Below are positions 1-23,588 of a DNA stretch of 64,000 nt, piece after piece. Within the stretch, counting starts at the first letter, position 1, and every line of letters starts with the position of its first letter. The notes beneath the pieces are model-generated. The model was given only the letters and a program-made list of their open reading frames with translations, was not told the DNA's origin and ran no database searches. The position numbers and the translations under genes are program-made. The DNA is from Glandiceps talaboti (taxonomy: Eukaryota > Hemichordata > Enteropneusta > Spengelidae). The stretch covers positions 13,407,501 to 13,471,500 of the forward strand of contig NC_135558.1 in the NCBI RefSeq assembly GCF_964340395.1, in the 5' to 3' direction.

Positions 1-950
1 TCCACCTCTGCATCGCACGACTTCTCTAAAAATATAATACGATTATTCAAATTAGCCCTCTGTACACTACGGTGTGGAATTCTGGGTATGGTGCTCAATT
101 ACCTATGCTGATGTCACCAATAGGGTTAGTGTATGTATCAATTGTTCTTCCTTTACAGGGCGGTGTAAACAAAAAACAGAGTGATAGTGTAACAAATTAT
201 ATGGGTAACCTCTACTGTTGAGGTAACCCCCTTCAATGTTACTCTCTCTCTCTCCACTCTCTCTCTCTCCACTCTGTACTCGGGATCGACTTGGACTTTT
301 AGGGAATTAGCTCAGACTACACACAATGTTCATGGTTAACCTGGATCATTTGGAAGTGGCCACGGAGCAGATCGAAGCTCCTGACCTCGGACCGTCCCTT
401 CCAAAGACTGAATCCATCATTTTATTATTCCATTAAATTCTTACAAACATAAAATATACAATACTCAAATGATTGGGTGATAAAATAATCAGCACCATAA
501 ATGACTAAAACGGAAGTATTGCCGTCGCCTTAATTCAATGCAAATGATATTGACAAATATGAAAACTAGCCAAACAATGTGATCACGTCATTGTTCTTCC
601 AACTGTCTGTAATCAGTCATTATTTGACACTGTTGATCTTTTAATAACTTAATGTTGTCATCTCAGAAGAATAATATTCGCGAAATGCAAACATTTGTTC
701 TAAGTGTTAATTCGTGACAGCTGAGAGTTCACGGTGACCTCGCAAAACATCAAAACTTAGCGAATATCAAAAAGTTGTATTCTGTCATCCGTAACAATAG
801 ATGAGGCACTGGTGGCATTGGTATAGGTAACTTGGCTCCATTCCCATAATTCCCTACCCATATTTACAGATGTTGGTTCATAGACCCCGGCTCATTTGAA
901 TCATTTTATTTCTGTAATTTTTAGAGAAGTCACGCAATGCGGTGGACGGC
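1..950. mobile_element. Transposon-like element with long imperfect terminal inverted repeats (left edge cut by window)
   Basis: Bases 1-55 and about 890-948 are imperfect inverted copies. The left end reads CGACTTCTCTAAAAATATAA; the right end read on the minus strand gives TGACTTCTCTAAAAATTACA followed by a similar AT-rich stretch ending near AATGAGCC. The roughly 840 bases between have no coding frame. This is the layout of a non-autonomous DNA element. The outermost bases lie at or beyond the window edge, so no target duplication can be read. A G-run at 952-962 adjoins the right end. The element lies just 5' of the first recognised receptor exon, presumably in an intron. Confidence 0.5.
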
Positions 951-1200
951 GCAGGGGGGGGGGGATGAAAGTTATTTTTATTACTCTCTGGACATCAATA
1001 AATTTTAACCCGCCAGGAAAAAATCATCCTTTTCAATTTCAATAATTTTCTGTTTGTATTCCCCATTTTAAGAGATTCGGATATAGATTAACAAATTCTC
1101 GTTACCATCAAAACATCCTCAAATGAGATTAATTAGTTGGTCAAATGTCGTCCTTTCCTTTACCTCATTTGCTCTTTGCTATTTGGTTTGGATTGTGTAG

Positions 1201-12037
<10,837 letters not shown>

Positions 12038-12960
12038 TTTTGAAATTGTGTTTGTGTAAGAGTTCGTGATATTATATGGTTCGATGGTGAATCGTGGAAT
12101 ACACCCCTATCGCGTGTCGCAGCTCGAGGTTAAATGCCCATGTTTCAGACAGACAGACAGACAGACAGACATAGAAAGGTGGTAGAGAATTAAATACAGA
12201 CAGTTCTAGAGAAAGACATTCCAGCAAACAAACAAAAGAGGCAGAAAGGAAAATGAGGGACAGTGTGTGTGTGTGTGTGTTTGTGTGTATGTGTGTATGT
12301 GTATGTATATATGACTATGTATGACTGTATGTATGTACAGTATGTATGTATGTATGTATGTATGTATGTATGTATGCCTGCCTACCTGCCTGCCTTCATG
12401 AATTTATGTATGTATGTATGTATGTATGTATGTATGTATGTATGTATGTATGTATGCCTACCTGCCTGTCTTCATGAATGTATGTATGTATGTATGTATG
12501 TATGTATGTATGTATGTATGTATGTATGTATGTATGTATGTATGCAGCTCTAGTTGAAATTCATTTTTTAGTTTGCGTTTAGGATACAGATCAAAAGACT
12601 TTTTCCATGTTCTTTGTATCGGCTAAATGTATCCAATCTCATAAATATTCGTATATATGTGGACAAGAATGCCTTCTCAAATTCTACCTTTTTTGTACTT
12701 TGTGTCAAAGTATACATGCATCAATCATTTTTTTATTAATACCGACGGTAGGTTGTCGATACGAATTCAGCCATATACGTAGCTGTTCTTGTCTTTAATA
12801 CTTTTATCAATATTTTGTGTTAAAGGTTACATCAACCACCTCATATTTTGCAAGAATCCCGAAGTGTTTTGAAATATTTATGGTTTTTATAAAATTAAAC
12901 AGTCATGATACAATATCAGATGTGTCATCACTAGTTGCAGCAATAATTAGAATCAGTTCA
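12038..12960. repeat. Receptor 3' flank with GT and TATG repeats
   Basis: After the putative receptor stop comes (CAGA)n at 12149-12170, (GT)n at about 12262-12300 and three blocks of (TATG)n between 12335 and 12545, separated by CCTGCCTACCTGCC-like breaks. No gene is seen to 12960. Confidence 0.8.
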
Positions 12961-13069
12961 CTCTGACACTGGTACATTGACACTAACATGCATAAAAACA
13001 CACTGCCTCTCTTGTTTCCTTTCTCCCTCGTTCAGTCTATATCTGTCTTTCCCTGTGTATCTGGCTCTA

Positions 13070-13089
13070 CTATCTCTCTCTCTCTCTCC

Positions 13090-13166
<77 letters not shown>
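13070..13166. repeat. (CT)n microsatellite
   Basis: Almost pure CT for about 95 bases. The open frame that continues to 13437 shows no recognisable domain and no homology I can name, so I do not call it a gene. Confidence 0.95.
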
Positions 13167-13169
<3 letters not shown>

Positions 13170-13439
13170 CGAACCTTATCCCCACTGTCAAAAGAGAGGT
13201 ACGAAATTTGTACTCCTCTATTTACCTATCTATTTCAGTGTTCAAAAGTTGACAGATGACTGCTACATATTTTTCATTAAAGGGAGTGCATTGTGTCTAG
13301 ATTATATCAACAGCTTGGACAACCTAACCACTTTTTGGTGTAAAGCGTACAACAACACAATCTACTTCATAATGTCCTGTGGAGTATTATTCACGGATTC
13401 CGTATTACTACCACACCAGAGTGTCTTTAGAGTTTAAGT

Positions 13440-14290
13440 TAGGCAGCATGGAGTTATGTTTTTTACGTCTCACGTGATATTTTTGTTAAACAAAATACAG
13501 ACACTGGTGACACGCAAGCATAAAATGATACATTTTATATCACTGTGAACACAAAGCAATATCACTGTCGGATATGAAGCAAGGAAGATTCAACACGCAA
13601 CACTTTATTTACTTGTGTTCATGGTGAGATAAAACGTAATGTTTCATGCGCGTTTACGTTATCAGTGTCATTTTTAGCAATGTGTGTGTGAGATGTAAAC
13701 AAAACACTGTGCTGCATAGCTGAAACTCTATACAGTTTTCTGATTTGGTAGTAACACGTGTCGTTCTTATTCACGTTATTTTTTTTATCATACTTAAGAT
13801 GTTAAGACAACATGTGTGTGTGTTTTGCTTTCGTTTTTGTCTGTTATTTCAAGGTTTTGTTTGTTTGTTTTTATATCATATTACTGTATATGTTTTCCTT
13901 TGGCCACGAACTCGACTAGTATGAACAAACCATTTTTGTGGTCCAGCCAGAAGTTCAAGTTATTCTTTTATATATACTTTTTTTTTCTCATTGGCGATGT
14001 GATTACTTGTTTATTTCATTTTCCTCACTTGATATGTAAATTATTTTCGACCTCTAGCAAATAAAAATAATATATATATACCATCTGAAACATTACCCGG
14101 TAACTTATGGGATATCAGTACTATTCACTCAGCGATACTTTTCTAGAATATCTAGAATACGAATTGTTTCTAAAAAGTGACGACATAAGAGGCATAAAGG
14201 TGTATACGGAAATGGTCGAGTTATCGGAAATTATATATTTCCTATTTTGCTTAAGGACTGACAAATTGCTATAACTGTAAAACTATAAAA
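13440..14290. other. Intergenic DNA, no gene seen
   Basis: AT-rich sequence with short T-runs and no supported exon. It ends where the sequence shared with unit 2 begins (CTGTTGGTCC at 14291). Confidence 0.6.
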
Positions 14291-14967
14291 CTGTTGGTCC
14301 ATGTTGGCCTCGGATCGGACCAACGGTCCAAAGTTAAATTCGCAGACTGGTGGAGGCTGAACTGTGGTAGCAAAGAACAGAGTATAATGCTGTGCTATCT
14401 GGACAACAGAACAACAATAGAGAACATGCTTTAGAGATTGATTTGTACATGAATTTTCTTCCTCGATCTAACGAGAGGATACAAGATTGTACTTGGATTT
14501 TACTTTCATTGTATCATAGATGTTACAATGTGACAAACGTAATCCTGCAAGACAGTATCAACAGCTAGGCTGTCTCGTTCTCTATTTATCTGTCTAGCTC
14601 CCTCTCTGTTTGTTTGTTTGTCTGTCTGTCTCGTCCAATGTCATATTCTTTGTCTGTTTTAATGTGCCATTGTTGAGAAATGATCTATTTTGGCGATCCT
14701 ATATAGCGATGTGCTGCCTGCTTAGGGGGCAGGTTGTTACGTATTAAAACTTCTCACCACAATGCACTTCTCAAGATCTCTTTTAATAAACAAGGAATAA
14801 TTATTTCTACAAAGAAAACAATAGCATTTGCCTTGTTTGGACGGCGCTATGTCAGTTCTATGCCTTAGGTACGTCGCAGTCCGATATGGGGGGGGGGGGG
14901 GGCTGTGGTGGATGCAAATATGATGAGTTGGCCTTAGGTGGCGCTATGCAAGTTATTTCTATACTTT

Positions 14968-15363
14968 TGAGGCGCGTTCGAGTTGCACAATTGTGATTAA
15001 TCTGACGTCATTTCTGGAAACGAGGTTGTAAACGAAACGCTCAATCACGATTATGATTACTTCCATGTAAACATTTTTAAAATGTTTCACAAATTTCCTA
15101 TAAATTAAATGATTTTACATCGTCAAAGTGATTACAATGATAACAAATTATTTACATCATGTTTCCGTCATTTCTATTTGCCGTCACCCACACACACGCG
15201 ACCCCTCATGATTATGTTGTCCGCCATCTTGTAATCATGTCAATTACGGTTTGGGGCAAGAATATTGTGATTACCAATCATGATTGTGATTGGTAATTAT
15301 CAAAGGCGAAATCATGATTGTGATTGATAATCGAACGCGAATCGCAACTCGAACGCGCCCCAG
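14968..15363. mobile_element. MITE with GGGGCGCGTTCGA-type inverted ends (unit 1 copy)
   Basis: Left end GGCGCGTTCGAGTTGCACAA; right end read on the minus strand GGGGCGCGTTCGAGTTGCGA. The interior repeats ATCATGATTGTGATT on both strands and has no frame. The same element lies at the matching place in unit 2, so it was present before the duplication. No clear target duplication. Confidence 0.65.
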
Positions 15364-15971
15364 GTGCATCAAAGTTATAGAGAGACTGTAGGCGAGTATG
15401 CTATAAGTTGACCATAGATGGCGGTATTCAAGTCAGTTCTATGCCGTACGAAATGAAAGTACGAGTACTTACATGTGCACTTTATTTATAGCTGGACATA
15501 GTTTATTAAAGTTTCAAGAAGATGTTGATGTTTAACTTATATAGATCTGGGGCCCGTTCGATTTGTTTTAAACGCCAATAATTAGTGGATTAGGGGACCA
15601 TATCGACAACTTTGTAAAATAATGTTTTAATAAACCGATTTCGAGATGACAATCCACATCATCAAAATCAATTGTGACCTCTCACGTCATGTCAGAGATA
15701 GCTGACCAATCAGTTTGACGGGCGTAAATCTACGTAACCCTGTTTTTCGCATACAGCCAGCCTGTGCAAGTCGAAAACAAGCACCAGTTGTGTAGCATTT
15801 TGGTAAGAGATACCATTTTGGATTTGATATATTGGGTCATGATGTACTTATTATAACAAGGGTGTGCTGTCATCTATCAACCCTTCATTGTACATATTTA
15901 TGTTGAAAGTCAGTAGATATCGTTGATGATGTCATATGTATTGTCTTTCTCAATTTCGTATAATATTTGGA

Positions 15972-16172
15972 TTATTTAGTTGGCCTTTTCTTTATTGTAC
16001 ATAATCCCCTCTGTTTAATATCGCGGCCTTTGTTGAAGTAATTTATTACGATTTGTGGGTCGTTTGCCAAAGTGTTTATTGCTATACTTTCGGATTTGCT
16101 AATGTTTTGTCTTGCCTTGTTAAGGGTTGCTTTACTCAATTCTACCTTCCTGGCTTCTAGATAATTCTCCAT
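15972..16172 (-). pseudogene. Retroelement ORF fragment (possible N-terminal part of PLE reverse transcriptase)
   Basis: A 66-codon frame containing SKSESIAINTLANDPQIVIN then a short basic tail. The pattern of alanine/leucine pairs followed by DPQIVI resembles the region before the RT fingers in Penelope-like and related elements (usually ending IVIKPADKGG), but the glycines are lost. The unit 2 counterpart is at 33111-33353. Orientation is opposite to the RT relic that follows at 17.1 kb. Domain assignment is weak. Confidence 0.35.
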
Positions 16173-16449
16173 GTTTCTATTATAGGAATTGATTGGTGTC
16201 GAGTTTGGTTTCAGTGGGAAAGGATGGCTTGATGTTTGATTATTTCATACAGCATTTAATACGCATTCTGTTCATATCACGTATAAGTGTATAAAGGCTT
16301 AGTTTGTTTGGAGATGTATTGATAGATAGGCTTAACGCTTGACATCAATCAACTGGACCTAGATCTGATTTTACACTCAGATGGATCCTCACCCTTTCAT
16401 CTCGAGGGAAACCAGAATCATAAACAACTTACTAAACAGCAAACAGCTA

Positions 16450-16896
16450 AACACCCAACACTTTATTATATAAAAAGACCTGAAAATGATAAACCAAATC
16501 AAACTGCCAGGCTTGAAACCGCCCACCGAATTCACTCAGAAATGAACAGAAACATTTAGTGCGCATTGAGATATTCAATATGAGATAAACAAATACAACA
16601 ATCAGTGCTACCCTTAAAAAATCCAAGAAATAACAAAGACAATACATAAATGAACAACTTAATTGAGATCCTTGTATCGTTATTAAATGAACAATTATAA
16701 TCATAAATGAAAGCATTGTCTTTAGAATACCTCATACGACTTATGATGATGTACGATGGTAATTTCGAAACGGCAGTAACACGTAGTGTGAATAATCCAG
16801 TTATGATTGACTACCTCGCTACCATGTCGTGACAGCTGTCCATAATAACACACACACACACACACACACTCACACACAGATACACACACACACAGC

Positions 16897-16933
<37 letters not shown>

Positions 16934-18350
16934 AGATTTGAAAATACTACGGATGAGCATTACTGGCACATCTTTGAACATATCTCATAACTTGTTAAAA
17001 GTTAAAACTTGCAATTGTCCAGAAAGAACTGTTACTACGAGTTGTTGTCGTAATAAGAGCGTTTGTCACCCAAATGACTAAAGTGTCCGTCAAACTTGAA
17101 ATGAGAAAAAACTAAAAACTAAAATTTAAAAAATGAGAATTGTAACACAACCATTATATCTTAAAGATACAACTGATTTTCTGAACAAAGCAGAGAAAAA
17201 CAAACTTCCTCCAAAATGTACTCTAGTCTCTGTGGATATTGGATCCATGTATATGAATATGACCCATGATGAAACTATACACTATCACTTGTCATTTTCT
17301 GGAACTGAATTGCTAGAAATAGGCAACAAATGGATATTACACACTTGGCTCCGTTATCGTGTTGACATCTTCATTATATTTACTTGAACAGAGACAACAA
17401 ATCAACAATGAAACAAAGTCCACAAAACATATAAATTCGTTTAAAACTACTCAGTAACTGAAATAACATAATTCTGGACCTAGATGTCTCCAAAGGCCAA
17501 ATATTCCCGATTTCAAACATTCTCGATGATGTGAAAACTCACACAGAACAAAACGACACGTTAGATTGGGTCAAAAATCATGTCACCCTAAATGTAGTGT
17601 CTTCAAATGCTTCATCGAGGATGAAACAATACGTACGATACACAAGAACCTGCAATAACAAATCATACTTTATTGCAAAACGTGACATGATAGCACATAA
17701 ACTAAGAGAGGGGAGATAAAGCCAAACAGAAATTAACCAATTCTCATTCATACATGAACATGACAACAGAGCTGGATATCTTTCCAAAACAAAATATCAA
17801 AAAAATACACACAACAATATTCACTGCAATTTATAAACCTTATGTTCAAGGAAATAAAATCAGGAAAGCACAGCAAGAACATTCCCAGGAGTATAATAAG
17901 TGAAGATAAACAACCACAGCAATTATTTCCGACACCAACAAAAACTGGCATACAAAAAAGACAAAATAATCTGAAAGACAAACTTACCAATGCTATCCTC
18001 TAAAAAAACAGAAATATCAAGGACAACACATAAACCGAAAACTTAATAAAGATCCTTGTATAATTAATAAATGAACAATGATAATTATAAATGAAAGCCT
18101 AACTTGATGGAGAATACCTCAAACGACTGATTACCAGACACGCAGTTTCAAAATGGCAGTAACTCGCAATGAGAATAGTCCACATAAGATTGACTACCTG
18201 CCATATCGTGATATCATTCCATAATACCATAAACACACAAAGACAAGATTTAACAGCTTTACTGGTGCGCATTACTACGAAATCCTACATCTGTCCATTC
18301 TGGAATGCGCATCAGCACTGTTAAGTTTGGTCTTTGTGTGTACGTTATTA
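16450..18350 (+). mobile_element. Degraded Penelope-like element with flanking direct repeats (unit 1)
   Basis: The RT core is visible as frame pieces. 17133-17270 has LPPKCTLVSVDIGSMYMN and THDE, matching the RT block containing the first catalytic aspartate. After a deletion, YRVDIFIIF stands where YxDD is expected, so a catalytic Asp is lost. 17530-17990 has pieces such as ETI-RYTRTCNNKSYFIAKRD and RQNNLKDKLTNA. Sequence at about 16,560-16,860 resembles that at about 17,990-18,230 (both contain GATTGACTACCT and a CATAATAACAC-like end). Flanking pseudo-LTR-like repeats are a PLE habit. Frames are broken by many stops. The clade is tentative. Confidence 0.5.
16848..16932. repeat. (CA)n microsatellite
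   Basis: CA dinucleotides with a few interruptions, at the end of the pseudo-LTR-like repeat. The same position in unit 2 (34152-34214) also carries (CA)n. Confidence 0.9.
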
Positions 18351-18404
18351 CAGAAAGCTAAAGCTATCACGACATGGCAGGAAGTAAATCTAAAGCAGTG
18401 TGTG

Positions 18405-18650
<246 letters not shown>

Positions 18651-18812
18651 AAGATATGCCAGGAATGCGATGGGTGACTATAATTCTATGTTTCTCCCAA
18701 CGGCCTCTAAGGCAGGGTTAGAAAACAAATCACAACGTCACTTATTGTCAGATGGCAAAACTACAAACAGGTACACAAAGTGTACCTAAATGAAAATTAT
18801 CGTTTCGTATAG

Positions 18813-18924
18813 GAAATCCAACGAGTTGGCGTGGGGTATCGGTGTAAACTTCATCGTTTGCATCTGTACAATGTAAATTGTCACGTGGCGTAGCCGATAC
18901 CTCACACCAATCAGTTGGATTTTC
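18813..18924. repeat. Hairpin with about 30-base arms
   Basis: 18813-18842 begins GAAATCCAACGAGTTGGCGT. 18894-18924 read on the minus strand begins GAAAATCCAACTGATTGGTG, and both arms end in GGTATCGG. About 25 of 30 positions pair, with a loop of about 51 bases. It could be a tiny foldback transposon or a structured transcript. No coding frame. Confidence 0.6.
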
Positions 18925-19302
18925 GACTTAGACCACGAAAAAAGAATGAAAATGTTATTTTGTTTTAGAGATTCTGTGAAATTTCTGATAGAGTCGATAT
19001 GGTTACTCGTCTATGTATGAATGAGTGTTGTTGATACATGGTGAGTGGATGCATAATAATGTATTATTTTTAATTAGACGCGTGTAATAAGTTAACAGTT
19101 GTAACCGAGGTGGACATTTTATAGCATTGTTCATATCGTTATTTAGTTGTCTTTCATTCAGCCAACACTAAATGAGAGTGTTGTTCTTTCCCTGTCTGAA
19201 GTCAAGATGGACGTATTTCCTGACTTATCTGATTGTGATGTGGAACGATATTCTGTTCGAAATTCGAATTGACGCCTAGTCTCCAAATTGAATCTGAAAG
19301 AG

Positions 19303-21024
19303 CCCTCATGCACAGTCCAAAAATAATCGGTTGTGGGGGGGGGGTTAAATCTGGCATCGGTTTAATATTGGAATCCCAAACCATGGCTTGGTAATGTGCT
19401 ATGTCAATCATCTGAAGTCCGGCTCCATGTGTAGGAGGAATTATGTTCCCTTCTGCTTGCATCCTCCGGAGTCATCTCCATCTCAATTCAGCGACATTTC
19501 TCAATTGAGATCATACGATACTAATTTTCCTGATCACCTCACCAAAAGCATGAACACATAAATCCAATTCAAAAGTTTAGACCCTTATCGCAGTTTAATA
19601 TGAATACTGTCCAATATTTTAATAGGCAAATTTTCTGAAACTACAGATGTGTTTTTAAACTGTTCAACTACTATTCTACGACATTATTTGTGTAGCCCTA
19701 CACTTGGTGTTTTAGCCAGTCAGACATTTGGTTTTGACTTTAATAATTTTTTTTCGACGAATGTTTCGTGAATTTCATCGTTATGGCTGAAGCAATAGAC
19801 CTCACTCTCCACGAGACATGCGAGACTTTGCATCGGCAATTTCTGGCTGTGACTACACATATTTCGAATGGTGATACAGTCTTGTAAACACTAAATATGA
19901 TCCCTAGCTCGAAACTTCTGTTTTGATTTTTATTTCAGGGACTCATTACTTCCAATATTTGCTCGAAGGCACTTTGTTTGTGGTGATGGCCACGCTTTTG
20001 GGAATTTTGCACTGCTTACGACCGAATGTCATGTATTCCTCTAAACTTTAGTTGCCAAGAGTGACACGGTGTTATTACTATTGAAACACTTCTATAGACT
20101 ATTACGATGATGTGAAAACGATTAACCGTTCTCGAAGCCATTTTTTGAGACAACAGTATGCAATTTAAAGGTGTTACCCCATATGCATAGATTTCTACTG
20201 ACAGTCATTGGTCTGCGTCTGCCTCTAATTAAAATAAATTTCGTTTATTTGCTTTACACCAGACCGTCACTTTATTAAAATTGTGGCATATCGAGGAGAA
20301 GTCAATGGTGTTTTTATTTAGAGGAAATGTGTGAAAAAGATTGGAGTCATCTGCAAACAATCTGAAGTCAAAAAATGATGACGAAAATGGAATATCGTTA
20401 ATGTACAACAAAACAATGCAGGGCCAAGAAGTGAGCCCTGAGGTACTCCATATGTTTAATTGGTAAATGCATCGAGTTGACATCGTCAGAACACATACTG
20501 TTGACGATTGTGTAGATAATCCTGAAACCAGAGTAGGGGTAAACCTATAATACCATCAAGCTGTTGCAACATACTGCCTGTATGTTTAAGTAGTTTATAA
20601 TTGCCAATCATTGTAAAAACAAGTAAATCAAATATTACAATAAAAAGTGTCAGCAATATACCTATCAAGCTGTTAGTGATATGACAGGGTACATCAATTA
20701 TTGCATTTTGATGAAATTTGAAACCTATACTGCATACTGATAACTCATTAAAACTGTTTCAATCATCTTAAATCTATGCATCATACGTTTTGTGTATTAA
20801 AACAAAGTTGATTCTCCATCGGACAATACTATCTCTGAAAACAAAATCATTCTTATGCATTTTTATCGCTTGGAGATGGTATGCAGTGTTGTAGATCAAT
20901 CTGCTAATTATATGTCGCCATTTTAATTTACACGGTGCAATGTATTTTACACGTGGCAAAGTACATGGAGAATTTATGGCTAAAACCCACTACGTCATCT
21001 TTTGATATGAGTGACATATCAAGT
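19303..21024. repeat. Local duplicate A, carrying non-LTR RT remnant
   Basis: Runs from GAAAGAGCCCTCATGCACAG to TGACATATCAAGTAA, nearly identical to 21838-23588. Differences are scattered single bases and small indels. It has no counterpart in unit 2, so it probably arose within unit 1 after the large duplication, or was lost from unit 2. Confidence 0.85.
20229..20680 (-). pseudogene. Non-LTR retrotransposon reverse transcriptase fragment (copy A)
   Basis: Broken frames give LPLLWFQDYLHNRQQYVF, then after a frame change YINDIPFSSSFFDFRLFADD with SNLF and NKVTVWCKANKRNLF. These are RT blocks of a CR1/Jockey-type LINE: the WF.DYL.NR.Q segment, the INDI stretch and the FADD catalytic motif. The domain is truncated at both ends and frame-shifted. 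Confidence 0.75.
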
Positions 21025-21837
21025 AATCTAGCGCATTCATATGTTAAGTAGTAAACCCTCAACAGTTTGATTGATATGTAAAGTAGTAAACCCATACTTG
21101 TCTTTTTAAAAGTGCGGGTTTACAAATTAACATGTCAATATAACTGTTTAGGTTATATATTAACATATGAATATTGGTTTTAAGAATAGATGTATGAGTG
21201 AAACAATAGGTGGCACGACCAAGCGTGGTATAATTGCTGAAATTCGTGAAATCTAATTAAACAAAAAGTTCAAAATTTAGAGATGGTTTTGTCATTTCGA
21301 AGTCATTCACACTGTTAAATTATGATTATGAATTAAAAGTATCACCAACATGTACTCATACACTTACATTTTTCTACTTTTTTAAGTGACCGACCGACTA
21401 ATAATTTTAAAGATGTTACGATGAGAAACATAGAATTAAGTATAGTAACCCGAAGTTGATAAACATCAAAACAATGAACACTGTTACATATACCTAGCAA
21501 CAAGTCCATACTCATAGCAACAGCCAAATGAGGGTATTTATTGCAAAGATAACACCAGGGGTGGTTACACAAGTGGATAAACATCTAAAAAGGGAACGAA
21601 AATATGCCTAGCAACAAGACCATGCAACATTAAAGTGAAGGCTGTTTTCCAGAATGTTCTGGCAAATATTGTCATCTGCTCCACACCTCATCAGGTACAA
21701 ATCTCTGTATAAATCATGGTTTGTTTGTTTTTACATGAGCACCTTCCTCCACATCCAGATAGATGTAGCACAGTTGCACCTTGTTACCAGTTCAACTATG
21801 GCTTGTGGAGCAGGGGGTTCCAATGGTGTTATTGGTC

Positions 21838-23588
21838 TGAAAGAGCCCTCATGCACAGTCCAAAAATAATCGGTTCTGGGGGGGGGGGGGGTTAAATCTG
21901 GCATCGGTGTAATATTGGAATCCCAAACCATGGCTTGGTAATGTGCTAAGTCAATCATCTGAAGTCCGGCACCATGTGTAGGAGGAATTATGTTCCCTTC
22001 TGCTTGCATCCTCCGGAGTAATCTCCACCTCAATTCAGCGACATTTCTCAATTGAGTTCATACGATACTAATTTTCCTGATCACCTCACCAAAAGCATGA
22101 ACACATAAATCCAATTCAAAAGTTTGGACCCTTATCGCAGTTTAATATGAATACTGTCCAATATTTTAATAGGCAAATTTTCTGAAACTACAGATGTGTT
22201 TTTAAACTGTTCAACTACTATTCTCCGACATTATTTGTGTAGCCCTACACTTGGTGTTTTAGCCAGTCAAACATTTGGTTTTGACGTTAATAATTTTTTT
22301 TTCGACGAATGTTTCGCGAATTTCATCGTTATGGCTGAAGCAATAGACCTCACTCTCCACGAGACATGCGAGACTTTGCATCGGCAATTTCTGGCTGTGA
22401 CTACATATATTTCGAATGGTGATACAGTCTTGTAAACACTAAATATGATCCCTAGCTCGAAACTTCAGTTTTGATTTTTATTTCAGGGACTCATTACTTC
22501 CAATATTTTCTCGAAGGCACTTTGTTTGTGGTGATGGCCACGCTTTTGGGAATTTTGCACTGCTTACGACCGAATGTCATGTATTCCTCTAAACTTAAGT
22601 TGCCAAGAGTGACACGGTGTTATTACTATTGAAACACTTCTATAGACTATTACGATGATGTGAAAACGATTAACCCTTCGAGAAGCCATTTTTTGAGACA
22701 ACAGTATGCAATTTAAAGGTGTTACCCCATATGCGTAGATTTCTACTGACAGTCATTGGTTGCGTCTGCCTCTAATTAAAATAAATTTCGTTTATTTGCT
22801 TTACACCAGACCGTCACTTTATTAAAATTGTGGCATATCGAGGAGAAGTCAATGATGTTTTGATTTAGAGGAAATGTGTGAAAAAGATTGGAGTCATCTG
22901 CAAACAATCTGAAGTCAAAAAATGATGACGAAAATGGAATATCAGTAATGTACAACAAAAACAATGTAGGGCCAAGAAGTGAGCCCTGAGGTACTCCATA
23001 TGTTATTGGTAAATGCATCGAGTTGACATCGTCAGAACACACATATTGTTGACGATTGTGTAGATAATCCTGAAACCAGAGTAGGGGTAAACCTGTAATA
23101 CCATAAAGCTGTTGCAACATACTGCCTGTATGTTTAAGTAGTTTATAATTATATAAATCGTACGCCAATCATTGTAAAAACAAGTAAATCAAATATTACA
23201 ATAAAAAGTGTCAGCAATATACCTATCAAGCTGTTAGTGATATGACAGGGTACATCAATTATTGCATTTTGATGAAATTTGAAACATATACTGCATACTG
23301 ATAACTCATTAAAACTGTTTCAATCATCTTAAATCTATGCATCATACGTTTTGTGTATTAAAACAAAGTTGATTCTCCATCGGACAATACTATCTCTGAA
23401 AACAAAATCATTCTTATGCATTTTTATCGCTTGGAGATGGTATGCAGTGTTGTAGATCAATCTGCTAATTATATGTCGCCATTTTAATTTACACTGTGCA
23501 ATGTATTTTACACGTGGCAAAGTACATGGAGAATTTATGGCTAAAACCCACTACGTCATCTTTTGATATGAGTGACATATCAAGTAAC
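21838..23588. repeat. Local duplicate B, carrying non-LTR RT remnant
   Basis: The partner of copy A. Its parts also match unit 2 at about 40310-40480 and 46260-46800. It is followed directly by the upstream region of the vWD gene copy 1. Confidence 0.85.
22776..23168 (-). pseudogene. Non-LTR retrotransposon reverse transcriptase fragment (copy B)
   Basis: A single 130-codon frame, better preserved than in copy A: YKLLKHTGSMLQQLYGITGL, WFQDYLHNRQQYV, YGVPQGSLLGPTLFLLYITD, FRLFADDSNLF, WCKANKRNLF. GVPQGS.LGP and FADD are the B and C blocks of CR1/Jockey-type RT. The rest of the element is missing upstream and downstream. Confidence 0.82.

Noticed and set aside
12263-12553. Met-Tyr-Val-Cys repeat protein (also at 29.1, 52.2, 57.5 and 58.9 kb)
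   Set aside because: A translation of (TATG)n. No splice or conserved flank supports it.
12988-13437. 149-codon plus-strand frame ending after the CT repeat
   Set aside because: Its first half is microsatellite. The second half has no recognisable domain, and no phase-compatible continuation of the receptor was found.
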